Source of the DNA: Paenibacillus sp. FSL R5-0623
GTDB taxonomy: Bacteria; Bacillota; Bacilli; Paenibacillales; Paenibacillaceae
Direction of reading: 5' to 3'
NCBI RefSeq assembly: GCF_037974265.1
Contig: NZ_CP150233.1
Span: forward strand, 5,394,001 to 5,458,000
Length of the DNA stretch: 64,000 bases
The notes under the pieces were generated by a model. That model was not told the DNA's origin, ran no database searches, and saw only the letters and a program-made list of their open reading frames with translations. Every line of letters begins with the position of its first letter. The first letter of the stretch is position 1. Both the position numbers and the translations under genes were made by a program. This document shows positions 36,088-44,968 of this stretch, one piece after another.

Positions 36088-37581
36088 TTAGTGTCCCATC
36101 ATCATCGCAGGATCAGGCTTGTCGCCATTTTGAAGTTCTTCTTCCTGCATCGGCTTAGGTTTGCGCAGAATCAGACTGAGCAAACATCCGAACAATGCAA
36201 TACAAGCGGCAAGGAAGAACGTATCATTGAAACCAGCTACCAAACCATGAACGATAGCGGTTGGCTCTGTACTCGTTGTATTGTCTGCAATTCTTGAAGT
36301 AAGGAAGCCTGTAAGCCCTGCAACTGCAAAGGACACGACCACTTGCTGTGCAGCAGCCGTGAGCGGTGTCACCCGTCCAACCAACTTACGCGGAGCAGCA
36401 TTTAATACGTGCGTATTGAGTGGCATCATGGACAAGCCCATACCCAGACCCATCATCACCAGAGCCGTGATAATCAGGCCAAGACCTGTCTCTGCCGTGA
36501 TGGAGGACAGAATAAACAATGCTCCCGAGATAATACCCAGACCCACAAAGGCCAGAGGTCTAGCACCAATTTTATCAAACAATCGACCACCAAGCGGCAT
36601 ACCCACTCCGGAAGCCAACGCCTGTGGCAGCAGAATCAATCCAGTTTCCAGTGCAGTGTACCCTTTGATCTGTTGCAAATAAAGCGGGATCAGGATCATC
36701 GCACCGAACAGCGCGACTTGTGACACCCATGCGAGAATAATTCCTCGTGAGAAATCAGATGATTTGAATACCCGGAGTTCGAGCAATGGATTTTGATGAC
36801 GAAGCTCCACAATAATGAACAAAATGAGCGCTACACCCCCCACAATGACACCCGTCAAAGTTGTTGCAGACGTCCAGCTCGTTCCACCCTCACTCACACC
36901 GTAAGCGAGCATCGAGAACGCAATTGGTGCCAGAATCATGCCGAGCAGATCCAGTGCAGGTGTGCGTCCACGATCTGTATCCGGCAAAAACTTGATACAT
37001 AGAATGAATGCTGCAATACCAATGGGCAAGTTAATCAGGAAAATCCAGTGCCAGCTCAGTGATTCAATAAACCACCCGGACAACACCGGACCCAATGCAG
37101 GGGCAAGCAACATCGGAATTCCCAGCATCCCCATGATGGAACCTCTTCGCTCAGGAGGAGCCAGACGAAAGACCATTGCCATACCAATAGGAGCAACCAT
37201 GCCTCCACCGAGACCCTGAATGATACGGTAAATGATCAATTGCTCAGGTGATTGGGCAATCGAGCATAACACAGAACCCAAGGTAAACATGGCAATCGTG
37301 AACAGGAACACTCTTTTGGCACCAAAACGGTCCGTTAACCAGCCTGCCAGCGGAATAACCGCAGACAAAGCCAAGGTGTAACCCGTAACCGTCCATTGGA
37401 TCGTTTTAAGATCCGTCTCAAAATATTGAACCAGATTTGGAATGGCCACGTTCACCACGGTGCTGTCCAGTATAACCATAATCATTCCGACGATAATTGC
37501 CAGGAGTGGCAGTATAATGGCTTTAAGCGAAAACTCTGCCGGCTCCTGGGGTACTGCTGTTTGTTCTTTCACGTTCTCCAC
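36088..37581 (-). CDS. DHA2-family MFS multidrug efflux transporter
   Basis: 497 residues with 14 membrane segments. Family motifs: motif D1 LDSTVVNVAIPNLVQYF, QWTVTGYTLALSAVIPLAGW, motif A GWLTDRFGAKRVF, and motif C-like region MLGIPMLLAPALGPVLSGWF. Drug/H+ antiporter of the EmrB/QacA group; substrate unknown. It starts with GTG at 37581. Three direct repeats lie 77-109 bases upstream and resemble an operator. It interrupts the glycosylation genes and seems unrelated to them. Confidence 0.9.
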   Translation of the reverse strand: MENVKEQTAVPQEPAEFSLKAIILPLLAIIVGMIMVILDSTVVNVAIPNLVQYFETDLKTIQWTVTGYTLALSAVIPLAGWLTDRFGAKRVFLFTIAMFTLGSVLCSIAQSPEQLIIYRIIQGLGGGMVAPIGMAMVFRLAPPERRGSIMGMLGIPMLLAPALGPVLSGWFIESLSWHWIFLINLPIGIAAFILCIKFLPDTDRGRTPALDLLGMILAPIAFSMLAYGVSEGGTSWTSATTLTGVIVGGVALILFIIVELRHQNPLLELRVFKSSDFSRGIILAWVSQVALFGAMILIPLYLQQIKGYTALETGLILLPQALASGVGMPLGGRLFDKIGARPLAFVGLGIISGALFILSSITAETGLGLIITALVMMGLGMGLSMMPLNTHVLNAAPRKLVGRVTPLTAAAQQVVVSFAVAGLTGFLTSRIADNTTSTEPTAIVHGLVAGFNDTFFLAACIALFGCLLSLILRKPKPMQEEELQNGDKPDPAMMMGH

Positions 37582-37651
37582 ACTCTTTTCCAGCCAGTAG
37601 ATCGCAGGCTAATCCATGCGTCTCACTCAGCCTATATTGACAACTAATTTC

Positions 37652-37690
37652 AAACTATCGTTTTAAATCTTCGTTTTAAACTTTCGTTTA
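37652..37690 (-). promoter_or_regulatory. Triple 13-bp repeat upstream of the MFS gene
   Basis: TCGTTT occurs at 37658, 37671 and 37684, exactly 13 bp apart, inside three AAA[CT]-N4-GTTT half-palindromes. Such an array fits binding of a TetR- or MarR-type repressor of an efflux gene; the regulator itself is not in the window. Confidence 0.45.
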
Positions 37691-37835
37691 ATACTGATCT
37701 AATTCTAATGAAAATACCTTTGCTGTCAAGCTATTTTTTCAGACAATTCTACTATGGATGCACCACAAAAAAATGGAACAGGCACCTTCCCTGCTCCACA
37801 CGTTGGTTAATCATGATTATGCAATGATGTCCATA

Positions 37836-38195
37836 TCAATCTGCAAGCTTCATCATCTGATATTCTGACAGTATGCCCAATGTCTGACCGTGAATACTTC
37901 TGCAATATATTCGAATAACCAGATGCTTCGGTGAAGAACTGTTGCTGATGATCCTCAGTTCATAAGGCTCGGATGACACATCCAGATTATGAATGACCTG
38001 ATTACCGCCCGCTCCCCCCGAATTTGACGTTAGGTGAAAAAGGTGTCGGTACAATTCTCCGTGAATACTGGCTCCACCAACAAATACATCCGTCCCTTCC
38101 TCGCCGCCCACATAGGCCAACTCCACATCCATGTACTTGACGGGAACAAATGTCTGTAACAGATTCTCATGAATCTCAAGTAAATATACCGCCAC
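37836..38195 (-). CDS. Hypothetical protein, 119 residues, in the glycosylation region
   Basis: Starts at GTG 38195 behind AAGGAGGG; the longer frame to 38450 overlaps the divergent GT gene and is rejected. Mainly beta: AVYLLEIHENLLQTFVPVKY, DVELAYVGGEEGTDVFVGG, YELRIISNSSSPKHLVIRIY. No signal peptide. Not recognised. A CATATCCTA sigma-K-like -10 is 41 bases upstream. It is divergent from the GT4 gene at 38382, which suggests a shared control region. Confidence 0.6.
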   Translation of the reverse strand: MAVYLLEIHENLLQTFVPVKYMDVELAYVGGEEGTDVFVGGASIHGELYRHLFHLTSNSGGAGGNQVIHNLDVSSEPYELRIISNSSSPKHLVIRIYCRSIHGQTLGILSEYQMMKLAD

Positions 38196-38235
38196 TGTAG
38201 ATCCCTCCTTCGGAGCACATGAACCTTCCTGTACA

Positions 38236-38335
38236 TAGGATATGCTTCCTCTCGTCCATTGCCATTTGCATTCACCCATTTTCGACCAATTACACGGAAA
38301 TGCCCGACCTTCCGGTCCTCTTTTTTCATAGAATA
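38236..38335. promoter_or_regulatory. Divergent sigma-K-like -10 elements
   Basis: Minus strand: CATATCCTA (38236-38244) for the 119-residue gene. Plus strand: ACC, 17 bases, CATAGAATA (AC 38307-38308; -10 at 38327-38335) for the glycosyltransferase at 38382. Both -10s match CATAnnnTA; only the plus-strand one has a reasonable -35. Confidence 0.4.
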
Positions 38336-38381
38336 AAAGGATAGAAGCTCGGCCGGTGCAGGCCGTGACAAGGAGGTAGCT

Positions 38382-39620
38382 ATGAAAGTTCTGCTCGTTA
38401 CGTATTGGGAGCTTACACATATGGGAGGCATATGGACATATGTTAAACAACTAGCCGACAGATTAATCGCACTTGGTGTAGAGGTTGATATCATGGGCAC
38501 AAATGGTGCCAATAACGAAATATATGTTCGTAATCTGAATCGCGCTTTCTCCAAGGATAAGGTGTGGCCCATGCTGCAAGCCAAACTCAATCCGACTGAT
38601 CTGCCACAATTTACTGCCGATCCTCTTCTCGCTTATTATGAACTGAATAGATATGCCTTCGAGATGGCGGCCGCTTATCTGGGGGTGGACCATTATGACG
38701 TTATTCATGCGCAAGATCCGGTAGCTGCCGTAGCCATAAAACGCATCTTGAACCGCAATATCCCACTGGTTACAAGCTATCATGGCGCTCTTGCACGCGA
38801 AGCCTTTTACGATGCTCAAAATTCCAACCCACAGCTTACTCTCCCTTCATATTTGCAATCCAAGCGTGGACGTTATTTTCTCTCATTGGAAGAGCGCAGT
38901 GCAGCACAGTCCGAGCTCATTCTCGTGTCAAGCCACTGGATCAAGAGTACGCTTACAGAACTTGCCGTTCCTGAATCAAAGTTCAGACAGATTCCCTATG
39001 CTGTAGATCTCCCAGCCTACCGTGCCTCAGCAGCTGTAAAGTTCCGCCAGCGACCACCTGCGGGCAAGAAAGTCATTGCCTTTACCGGACGACTTGAATA
39101 CATCAAGGGCGTTCATGTGTTAATCAAGGCCTTAGCCAGTCTGAAAAACAAACGTTCCGATTGGGTCTGCTGGATCGCAGGAGAAGGCAATCTAACCGAT
39201 GAATTGCGGTCACAAGCCGCGTCAACGGGTATTGGAGCCGATGTTGTGTTCTGGGGCAAGCTGGACAATATTCCTTCCTTCCTGCGCCATGCAGACATCT
39301 ATGTCCAACCCAGCCTGCAGGACACCCAGCCGTTCTCCGTTACCGAAGCGCAACTGGCGGGTGTACCTGTTATCGTCAGTGGCACAGCCGGCATGCCTGA
39401 GATGGTTGAACCTGGACGTACGGGATGGGTTGTTCCTCCGCAGGATGTCGACTCGCTCCGTGAACTGTTGGATGCACTACTTGAGGATGATGTTACCCGA
39501 AGAACAGTGGGGGCGGCGGCGAAAGCTTGGGCTGAACAACATCGTTCACTGGAAGTGATGGGATTGCGTACATTTCAAGTCTACCAAGAAGCCATCTACA
39601 GAGGAGGACATACGATATGA
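38382..39620 (+). CDS. GT4-family glycosyltransferase
   Basis: 412 residues. Acceptor-side N-terminus MKVLLVTYWELTHMGGIWTY, His in YDVIHAQDPVAAVAI and TSYHGALAREAF, then the GT-B donor half: AFTGRLEYIKGVHVLIKAL, WIAGEGNLTDEL and ADIYVQPSLQDTQPFSVTEA with the conserved Glu pair. RBS AAGGAGG. Its stop overlaps a 56-codon gene (ATGA), so both are translated together. Part of the putative spore-surface set. Confidence 0.87.
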   Translation: MKVLLVTYWELTHMGGIWTYVKQLADRLIALGVEVDIMGTNGANNEIYVRNLNRAFSKDKVWPMLQAKLNPTDLPQFTADPLLAYYELNRYAFEMAAAYLGVDHYDVIHAQDPVAAVAIKRILNRNIPLVTSYHGALAREAFYDAQNSNPQLTLPSYLQSKRGRYFLSLEERSAAQSELILVSSHWIKSTLTELAVPESKFRQIPYAVDLPAYRASAAVKFRQRPPAGKKVIAFTGRLEYIKGVHVLIKALASLKNKRSDWVCWIAGEGNLTDELRSQAASTGIGADVVFWGKLDNIPSFLRHADIYVQPSLQDTQPFSVTEAQLAGVPVIVSGTAGMPEMVEPGRTGWVVPPQDVDSLRELLDALLEDDVTRRTVGAAAKAWAEQHRSLEVMGLRTFQVYQEAIYRGGHTI

Positions 39621-39787
39621 CGTTACTTGTACCGAGTGATCTATACAACCGCTGGTTTTCGACTCCAGTTTCCACACCTCACATCGACGTGGATTACGCT
39701 GTAATGAACGAATTGATGCAGAAGCTGCCTAAAGGATATGTATTTCCCGATCCTGCATCCATGGCAATCATGAATTCAAAAGATTGA
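39617..39787 (+). CDS. Small 56-residue protein coupled to the GT4 gene
   Basis: Begins with ATG overlapping the GT stop (ATGA), preceded by GAGGAGGA at 39601-39608. The protein starts MTLLVPSDLYNRWF and contains VDYAVMNELMQKLPKGYVF, ending in a short acidic tail. Not recognised. The coupling and strong ribosome site support translation; a clear terminator follows 50 bases later. Confidence 0.6.
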   Translation: MTLLVPSDLYNRWFSTPVSTPHIDVDYAVMNELMQKLPKGYVFPDPASMAIMNSKD

Positions 39788-39835
39788 GTTGTCCAATGAT
39801 GCCGCCTTCATATAACATGCCGAAATATCAAACAT

Positions 39836-39880
39836 GGGGTGTCCCATCTGTCATATGAATGACTGAGGACACCCCTTTCT
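39836..39880 (+). terminator. Terminator after the GT4/small-protein pair
   Basis: GGGGTGTCC (39836-39844) pairs with GGACACCCC (39867-39875) and is followed by TTTCT. The loop of 22 bases is long. Confidence 0.65.
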
Positions 39881-39929
39881 CGCTTCAAATGTGTTCTAAC
39901 GGACCTAGAACACGCTATTACAGATCTCT

Positions 39930-40460
39930 CTAATCTGTCGCCAACTTGGAATACATACTCAGATCACTGAACGTTTCGCCTACCCTCTCGTATGCTCTGA
40001 GGGTGCCTTCGCATGTGAAATTGAGCTTTTGTAATAGCTTGATAGAATTCACATTACCGGGGTCAACCTTTGCTTCCATTCGATTCAGCTTCATAGTCGA
40101 GAATGCATGAGCTAACAAAGAAGAGATCGCTTCCGTAGCATATCCTTTCCCCCAGTGTGATCTGGCAATGTCATACCCAATTTCTGCTTTAAGATTGTCA
40201 AAATCCAGTGAATTATAACCACAGGAACCTATGATTTCGTTGGACTCTTGCGCAAAGATAGAGAACCGAATGGCCTTGTTTTCCTGAGAAAGATCATTCA
40301 GAAGATTAATCATGGCTATAGCTTGATTTTCATCCGTAAAATGAGTGATATTCATAAATCTAGTCACATCCGGATCAGACCAAATCTTAAACAAGCTGGC
40401 CGAATCCGCTACGTTCATTTTTCGCAAATATAACCGTTCTGTGTGTAACTCTGTAATCAA
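39930..40460 (-). CDS. GNAT acetyltransferase (RimJ/RimL type)
   Basis: About 176 residues. N-terminal TERLYLRKMNVADSASLFKI, the acetyl-CoA loop region EIGYDIARSHWGKGYATEAI (with the R/Q-x-x-G-x-G/A-type SHWGKGYA), and NVNSIKLLQKLNFTCEGTLR. This group N-acetylates ribosomal proteins or small amines. GGAGGT at 40466-40471 serves the TTG at 40460 better than the ATG at 40475, which overlaps it. Not obviously linked to its neighbours. Confidence 0.8.
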   Translation of the reverse strand: MITELHTERLYLRKMNVADSASLFKIWSDPDVTRFMNITHFTDENQAIAMINLLNDLSQENKAIRFSIFAQESNEIIGSCGYNSLDFDNLKAEIGYDIARSHWGKGYATEAISSLLAHAFSTMKLNRMEAKVDPGNVNSIKLLQKLNFTCEGTLRAYERVGETFSDLSMYSKLATD

Positions 40461-40494
40461 TACTCTTACCTCCATAGTTTATTAATAGTTGGGT

Positions 40495-40650
40495 TTAAGA
40501 TATTGATATCTGCGCATAGTCCAGTCCCTTCCGTGTATGAATCATTTCATTATACAGAGACTTCAGCAATCGTTCACCCTTTCTGTCCACGAATCTGTCC
40601 ATAGAGCAAAAAAAGAGCTTACCACTTATAACACTTAAAAAGTGTTTCAT
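40495..40650 (-). CDS. Possible small protein, 51 residues
   Basis: An ATG at 40650 follows CAGGAGAG at suitable spacing. The peptide begins MKHFLSVISGKLFFCSMDRF and continues basic (DRKGERLLKSLYNEMIHTRK). No homologue recognised. It may be chance; the ribosome site is the only support. Confidence 0.3.
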   Translation of the reverse strand: MKHFLSVISGKLFFCSMDRFVDRKGERLLKSLYNEMIHTRKGLDYAQISIS

Positions 40651-40708
40651 AAGGGTGCTCTCCTGTCCATTTAACATCTATTCCATTCAACCATCATTCC
40701 AAACCCAC

Positions 40709-41425
40709 CTACTTCCAGTATCCGCCAACCTGAAGCAAATTGAGCAAAATAGGTCTATGCTTCGCCTGAACCCGTTCCATCTCGGCAACGAGTGCCTTGA
40801 AGTGACGTTTGGTTCCCATTGACTCGTGCAATCGGTAACACATCAGAGGTTCATTGTAGTAGAACAGCTCATACATTGGAAACAGCCTCATCCACATCTC
40901 ATAGTCATGGGTGTAGCGAAAATCAGTGTCGAACAGTCCAAACCGCTCAAATGCTTCCATCTCTAACATGACAGTACAGCCGTTGATCGGACAACCTTCC
41001 AGCAGTACCTGCAACATCTCCAGACGACTTCCCACTTCCGGATGCACCGTATCCAACCATTCACTTTTCTCATTCACATAATGGTAGGCACCATGGCAGA
41101 ATGAAGCCTTGACCTCTCGCATAAACTTCAGTTGTTTCTCCACCCGGTCCAGCAGCATCACATCATCCGAGCTGAGCCAGACAAAGTAATCCCCTGTTGC
41201 ATGTTTGATGCCCTCATTCAATGCTGTCGCGGTTCCACCGTTTTCTTTGTGAATATAGCGGATGGAATCCATGAATGGCTGTAGCCGTTCCACGTGCTCG
41301 GTTGACCCATCATCCACCACGATGACTTCGATATGCGGATACGTCTGGTGAATGGCACTGTGAACAGCCTGCTCGATATAAGCACAATTGTAAAAAGGAA
41401 TGACGATCGATACTTTTGGCTCCAT
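40709..41425 (-). CDS. GT2-family glycosyltransferase (paralogue 1)
   Basis: 238 residues of GT-A fold: VSIVIPFYNCAYIEQAVHSA, EVIVVDDGSTEHVE (nucleotide), GTATALNEGIKHATGDYFVW, LSSDDVM (metal DxD-like), and a C-terminal YTHDYEMWMRLF. No membrane segments, so it acts in the cytoplasm on a nucleotide-sugar donor. It is a close relative of the next upstream gene (about the same length and motif spacing). Last gene of the island operon; 96 bp follow the other GT2. Confidence 0.88.
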   Translation of the reverse strand: MEPKVSIVIPFYNCAYIEQAVHSAIHQTYPHIEVIVVDDGSTEHVERLQPFMDSIRYIHKENGGTATALNEGIKHATGDYFVWLSSDDVMLLDRVEKQLKFMREVKASFCHGAYHYVNEKSEWLDTVHPEVGSRLEMLQVLLEGCPINGCTVMLEMEAFERFGLFDTDFRYTHDYEMWMRLFPMYELFYYNEPLMCYRLHESMGTKRHFKALVAEMERVQAKHRPILLNLLQVGGYWK

Positions 41426-41521
41426 TCGGGTCTTCCCCTCCTCTTACTGTCTTAGGTAAAATACTACGCAAAGAGGGCGTTAATCAGCCATCTTTTGGCT
41501 TTCTTAACTGCCCTCCCTACG

Positions 41522-42238
41522 CTACCCGCCTAGCGTCGCTATTCGCTGCAACAGCGGTTCCCGATATCTGGACCATACCATGGATGCCTCTCTGCCGATG
41601 ACATCCGCATGACGTACCGATCCCATTCCCCCATGCCACCGATAGGCAGTAAGTGGTTCATTCAGGTATGGGAACCGATGACCGTTCAGCAAAATCCGCA
41701 TCCAGAGATCCAGATCATGGGTGTAGGGCAGAAGCTCATCAAACAATCCCACTCCGCTGAACAGATCCTTGCGGATCATGACAGTACAACCGTTGACCGG
41801 ATTGCTGTTAACGAACACTCGCAGCCAATCCAGATCGGCCATCGGTGCAGGCCCACCATGCATTCTGGTAACTGCCGAATGCTCGTTGATATAATGAAAG
41901 TTCGTATGGGAGACGAGCACATTCTCTCGTTGCATAAACTCCAGCTGATAACGAATTTTATCCGGGTACAGATAATCATCCGAACTGAGCCAGGCCACAT
42001 AATCACCAGAAGCATGGCGGATGCCATGATTAAGTGCCGAAGCCGTCCCGCCATTGCTTTTGCCAAGCACATTAATATAAGGAAGATAGGGTTGAAGCAA
42101 CTCTGCATGCCGGGTTGAACCGTCATTCACAACAACGATCTCCACATGGGGATACGTCTGGTTCAGCGCACTATGAATTGCCTGAGGCACATAAGGGCAG
42201 TTGTAAAATGGAATGACAATGGATACTCTTGGATTCAA
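41522..42238 (-). CDS. GT2-family glycosyltransferase (paralogue 2)
   Basis: 238 residues: VSIVIPFYNCPYVPQAIHSA, EIVVVNDGSTRHAE, GTASALNHGIRHASGDYVAW, LSSDDYLYPDK, NPVNGCTVMIRKDLF, and YTHDLDLWMRIL. Same length and layout as the downstream paralogue, implying tandem duplication. Its ATG overlaps the stop of the SDR gene (4 bp). Confidence 0.88.
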   Translation of the reverse strand: MNPRVSIVIPFYNCPYVPQAIHSALNQTYPHVEIVVVNDGSTRHAELLQPYLPYINVLGKSNGGTASALNHGIRHASGDYVAWLSSDDYLYPDKIRYQLEFMQRENVLVSHTNFHYINEHSAVTRMHGGPAPMADLDWLRVFVNSNPVNGCTVMIRKDLFSGVGLFDELLPYTHDLDLWMRILLNGHRFPYLNEPLTAYRWHGGMGSVRHADVIGREASMVWSRYREPLLQRIATLGG

Positions 42239-43176
42239 CTTGTCGTCCTCCCTTGCTGGACACGAACATCACTCAGGATATCCTGAAGTGATGTGGCAAA
42301 TGGAATCATCGGCTGCCAGCCAAGCTTGCGCAGCAGTGATAATTCCTCCTGTTTCCCCGAACCATCCGGACCAGAAGATGCCCCATCCCAGCGAACAGGG
42401 ACTTCCGCTTCTGTCATGGACAACAGCAGATCTGCAATTTCACCAAGACTGCGCTCGACTCCAGACACCACAGGGTATACTGTACCGCTGGACCCGTGTA
42501 CCAGGAGGGTCGCATATGCTCTGACGGCATCCCGCACATCCAGAAAGTCACGCGTATTGTCCCGTCCGGACAGACGGAATGCCTCGGTTTTGCCTGCCTG
42601 CTCCCAGGCAACAACATGGCGTGCAAGCAGTGAACAGATGCCTGTGGAAGGACCCGCACCAATCAGATTGCCTGGCTCCGCCAGCATGATCTGTTGTCCG
42701 AAGAGCGACATCCACGACAAGGACACCATCTCTTCCAGCGCTTTACTGAGGCTGTATGGATGCGGAGGCTGAGGAATCCGGCCAGGTTCCGGCGTATATT
42801 TTAACCGCGATCCTACAATAACGGTTCGTGCTGTCGGACAACTGCGAAGCGCATCCAGCAGATACAGCACGGCCATAACATTGGTCTCCAGGACCAGTAG
42901 CGGATCAGACCACGAATCAGGCACTGAATTTTTGCCAGCGAGATGCAGCACATAATCGGGCTGCACCTCGCCGATCAGATGACGCACTTGCTGTTTATCA
43001 TTCAGATCACAGACATGGACCTGAGTACCTTTACCAAATGAAAACACATTCGGCCTCCGGACTACCGCCGCAACCACTGCATCAACTTCCCGAAAATAAG
43101 ATACGGCATGTCGCCCGGTAAAACCGGATGCGCCTGTAATCAGAACTTTCTTGCCTCTCAGCTCTGCTCCATCCAT
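42235..43176 (-). CDS. NAD-dependent sugar epimerase/dehydratase (extended SDR)
   Basis: 313 residues. NAD loop KKVLITGASGFTGRHAV, LHLAGKNSVPDSW, catalytic PYSLSKALEE (Tyr-x3-Lys) and DVRDAVRAYATLLVHG. Closest in layout to GDP-mannose dehydratase or UDP-sugar epimerases, but the Ser/Thr of the SDR triad is not obvious (IVGSRLKYTPE). Substrate is inferred to be a nucleotide sugar. Overlaps the upstream reductase gene by 19 bp. Confidence 0.75.
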   Translation of the reverse strand: MDGAELRGKKVLITGASGFTGRHAVSYFREVDAVVAAVVRRPNVFSFGKGTQVHVCDLNDKQQVRHLIGEVQPDYVLHLAGKNSVPDSWSDPLLVLETNVMAVLYLLDALRSCPTARTVIVGSRLKYTPEPGRIPQPPHPYSLSKALEEMVSLSWMSLFGQQIMLAEPGNLIGAGPSTGICSLLARHVVAWEQAGKTEAFRLSGRDNTRDFLDVRDAVRAYATLLVHGSSGTVYPVVSGVERSLGEIADLLLSMTEAEVPVRWDGASSGPDGSGKQEELSLLRKLGWQPMIPFATSLQDILSDVRVQQGRTTS

Positions 43177-43985
43177 AATGCCAACTCCTTCAGCATTTTA
43201 GAATAATCCGGCAGGTCTGTCTTCACATCTTCGCGAGTGGACACCAGCGTACGGTCCTGCACTACACTGTCATCACGAACAATCGTCACATCCTGCTTAT
43301 CCCAGGTCTGCTTGAACAATACAAGCAGGTCATGCTTGCTGACAGGTGCCGGATGAGCTAGGTGAATCAGACCACTAACCGATGAGGCCAGGTAATGGTC
43401 TACCCATTTGGCCAGCTCAAGTGTGGTCACACCGTTCCAGAATACGCGGGTATACCCTCCGACTTCACCTGTGCTGGACATAAACCATTGCATCAGACCA
43501 ATGCCGCCCTGGCGAATCTCGGGTCCAATGATGGACGTACGGATCGTCAGATGACCTTCATCCTGAACTTCACCTAGGGCTTTGGTGATGGCGTAAGCTG
43601 AAGTCCCGTCCGTAACATCATCTTCCCGATATGCTCCCCGTTCTCCGCTGAACACACAGTCTGTGCTGATATGAATCAGGCGTGCACCAATCGTATCTGC
43701 AACCCGACGCAGACGATGTGGCAGGAAACCGTTAATATGATATGCAGTAATTTTGTCCTCATCTGCGAAGTTGTTCAACACACCTACAGCATTAATAATC
43801 ACATCCGGGTGCACAGCTTCTACCAATCGATCAACCATGAAGCTGTCGTTCACATCCAGGAGCAGACCATTGGGGTCCGTTACATCCCGAGATGTGTAGA
43901 AGACGCTGTGTACACCTTGACGGCGGAAATAGTCGACCAGAATATGGCCGGCCATTCCGTTTCCACCAAGTATCAGCAGTTTCAT
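43158..43985 (-). CDS. RmlD-like SDR, probable UDP-4-keto-sugar reductase
   Basis: 275 residues. MKLLILGGNGMAGHILVDYF nucleotide loop, VIINAVGVLNNFADEDK, IHISTDCVFSGERGAYREDD and an AYAITKALGEV Tyr-x3-Lys motif. It has no C-terminal cupin domain, unlike CapF/FnlB of the UDP-L-FucNAc route (about 370 residues), and is nearer in length to RmlD/WbvR. With the dehydratase and 2-epimerase beside it, it likely reduces the 4-keto intermediate. ATGA overlap with the dehydratase gene. Confidence 0.78.
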   Translation of the reverse strand: MKLLILGGNGMAGHILVDYFRRQGVHSVFYTSRDVTDPNGLLLDVNDSFMVDRLVEAVHPDVIINAVGVLNNFADEDKITAYHINGFLPHRLRRVADTIGARLIHISTDCVFSGERGAYREDDVTDGTSAYAITKALGEVQDEGHLTIRTSIIGPEIRQGGIGLMQWFMSSTGEVGGYTRVFWNGVTTLELAKWVDHYLASSVSGLIHLAHPAPVSKHDLLVLFKQTWDKQDVTIVRDDSVVQDRTLVSTREDVKTDLPDYSKMLKELALWMEQS

Positions 43986-44968
43986 GACAAGAATCCTCCG
44001 CGTTTCAGAATTTCACGAATCTCCTCTTTACTCATGAGTTGGTGTTCAGAACTGAAACTGTTAAAGGAGACCGGGGGACAATTGGTATAATGTTCACGCA
44101 GACCCGGTATACCCAGGGTAGGAAGAATAACCAGGTACTGCTCATCGTAGACAACGGTGGTCATACTCTCGAATTCACTCATCAATATTTCATGGATTTT
44201 CTCCCCTGGACGAATGCCACGTTCCACAATGCTCACATTCTCCACACCGGAATCCTCAATCAGCACTTCCGCGAGATCAACGATTTTACAGGTAGGCATC
44301 GTCATGACAAAGATCTCTCCGCCGACACTTTCCACCGAAGCTTTGAACAGCAAGGTAATTGCATCCTTCAGCGTAAGAAAGAATCGAGTCATACTCATAT
44401 CCGTGATGGAGACCTGCCCTTTCTGGCGGATCTGATTCTTGAACAGATGTACCACACTGCCGTTTGTTCCCAGTACATTCCCACCCCGTACCGTAACAAA
44501 CTTGGTATCACTGTGTAACAAGTTTGCATATACAATTAATTTCTCGCCGATCGCTTTGGTCATGCCATAGAAGTTGGACGGATTGGCAGCCTTGTCAGTT
44601 GAGATATAGATTACTTTTTCCACCTTGTTCTCAATAGCGGCCTCGATCACATTCTGTGTACCAATCACATTGGTTTTGAGTGCTTCGTACGGTTGGTCTT
44701 CACACACCGGAACATGCTTGAGCGCAGCCAGATGAAATACATAGTCCACATGCTGGCAAGCCGCCGTCAAGGCATCCTTGTCACGAATATCTCCAATCCG
44801 GAAATGAAGACGCGGGTCTTCAAATTCACGACTCATAGCCACTTGGCTGGACTCGTTCCGGGAATATACAATAATTTCTTTGGGCTGCTGGGGCAGTAGT
44901 TGAGCCACAAGTTCATAACCCCATGATCCCGTACCGCCAGTCACGAGTATACGCTTATTTTCAAACAT
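43982..44968 (-). CDS. UDP-GlcNAc 4,6-dehydratase (inverting; CapE/FnlA/PseB type)
   Basis: 328 residues from ATG 44968 (RBS GGAGGG). KRILVTGGTGSWGYELVAQL Rossmann loop; HLAALKHVPVCEDQP; catalytic STDKAANPSNFYGMTKAIGE; RGGNVLGTNGSVVHLFKNQI; DMSMTRFFLTLKDAITLL; GIRPGEKIHEIL. Single-domain soluble form. The C-terminal SFSSEHQLMSKEEIREIL is like CapE. Makes UDP-2-acetamido-2,6-dideoxy-4-hexulose. The start overlaps the end of the 2-epimerase gene (8 bp). Confidence 0.88.
   Translation of the reverse strand: MFENKRILVTGGTGSWGYELVAQLLPQQPKEIIVYSRNESSQVAMSREFEDPRLHFRIGDIRDKDALTAACQHVDYVFHLAALKHVPVCEDQPYEALKTNVIGTQNVIEAAIENKVEKVIYISTDKAANPSNFYGMTKAIGEKLIVYANLLHSDTKFVTVRGGNVLGTNGSVVHLFKNQIRQKGQVSITDMSMTRFFLTLKDAITLLFKASVESVGGEIFVMTMPTCKIVDLAEVLIEDSGVENVSIVERGIRPGEKIHEILMSEFESMTTVVYDEQYLVILPTLGIPGLREHYTNCPPVSFNSFSSEHQLMSKEEIREILKRGGFLS

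Noticed and set aside
38196-38450. N-terminal extension of the 119-residue gene
   Set aside because: Overlaps the divergent GT start; the GTG at 38195 has an ideal AAGGAGGG site.
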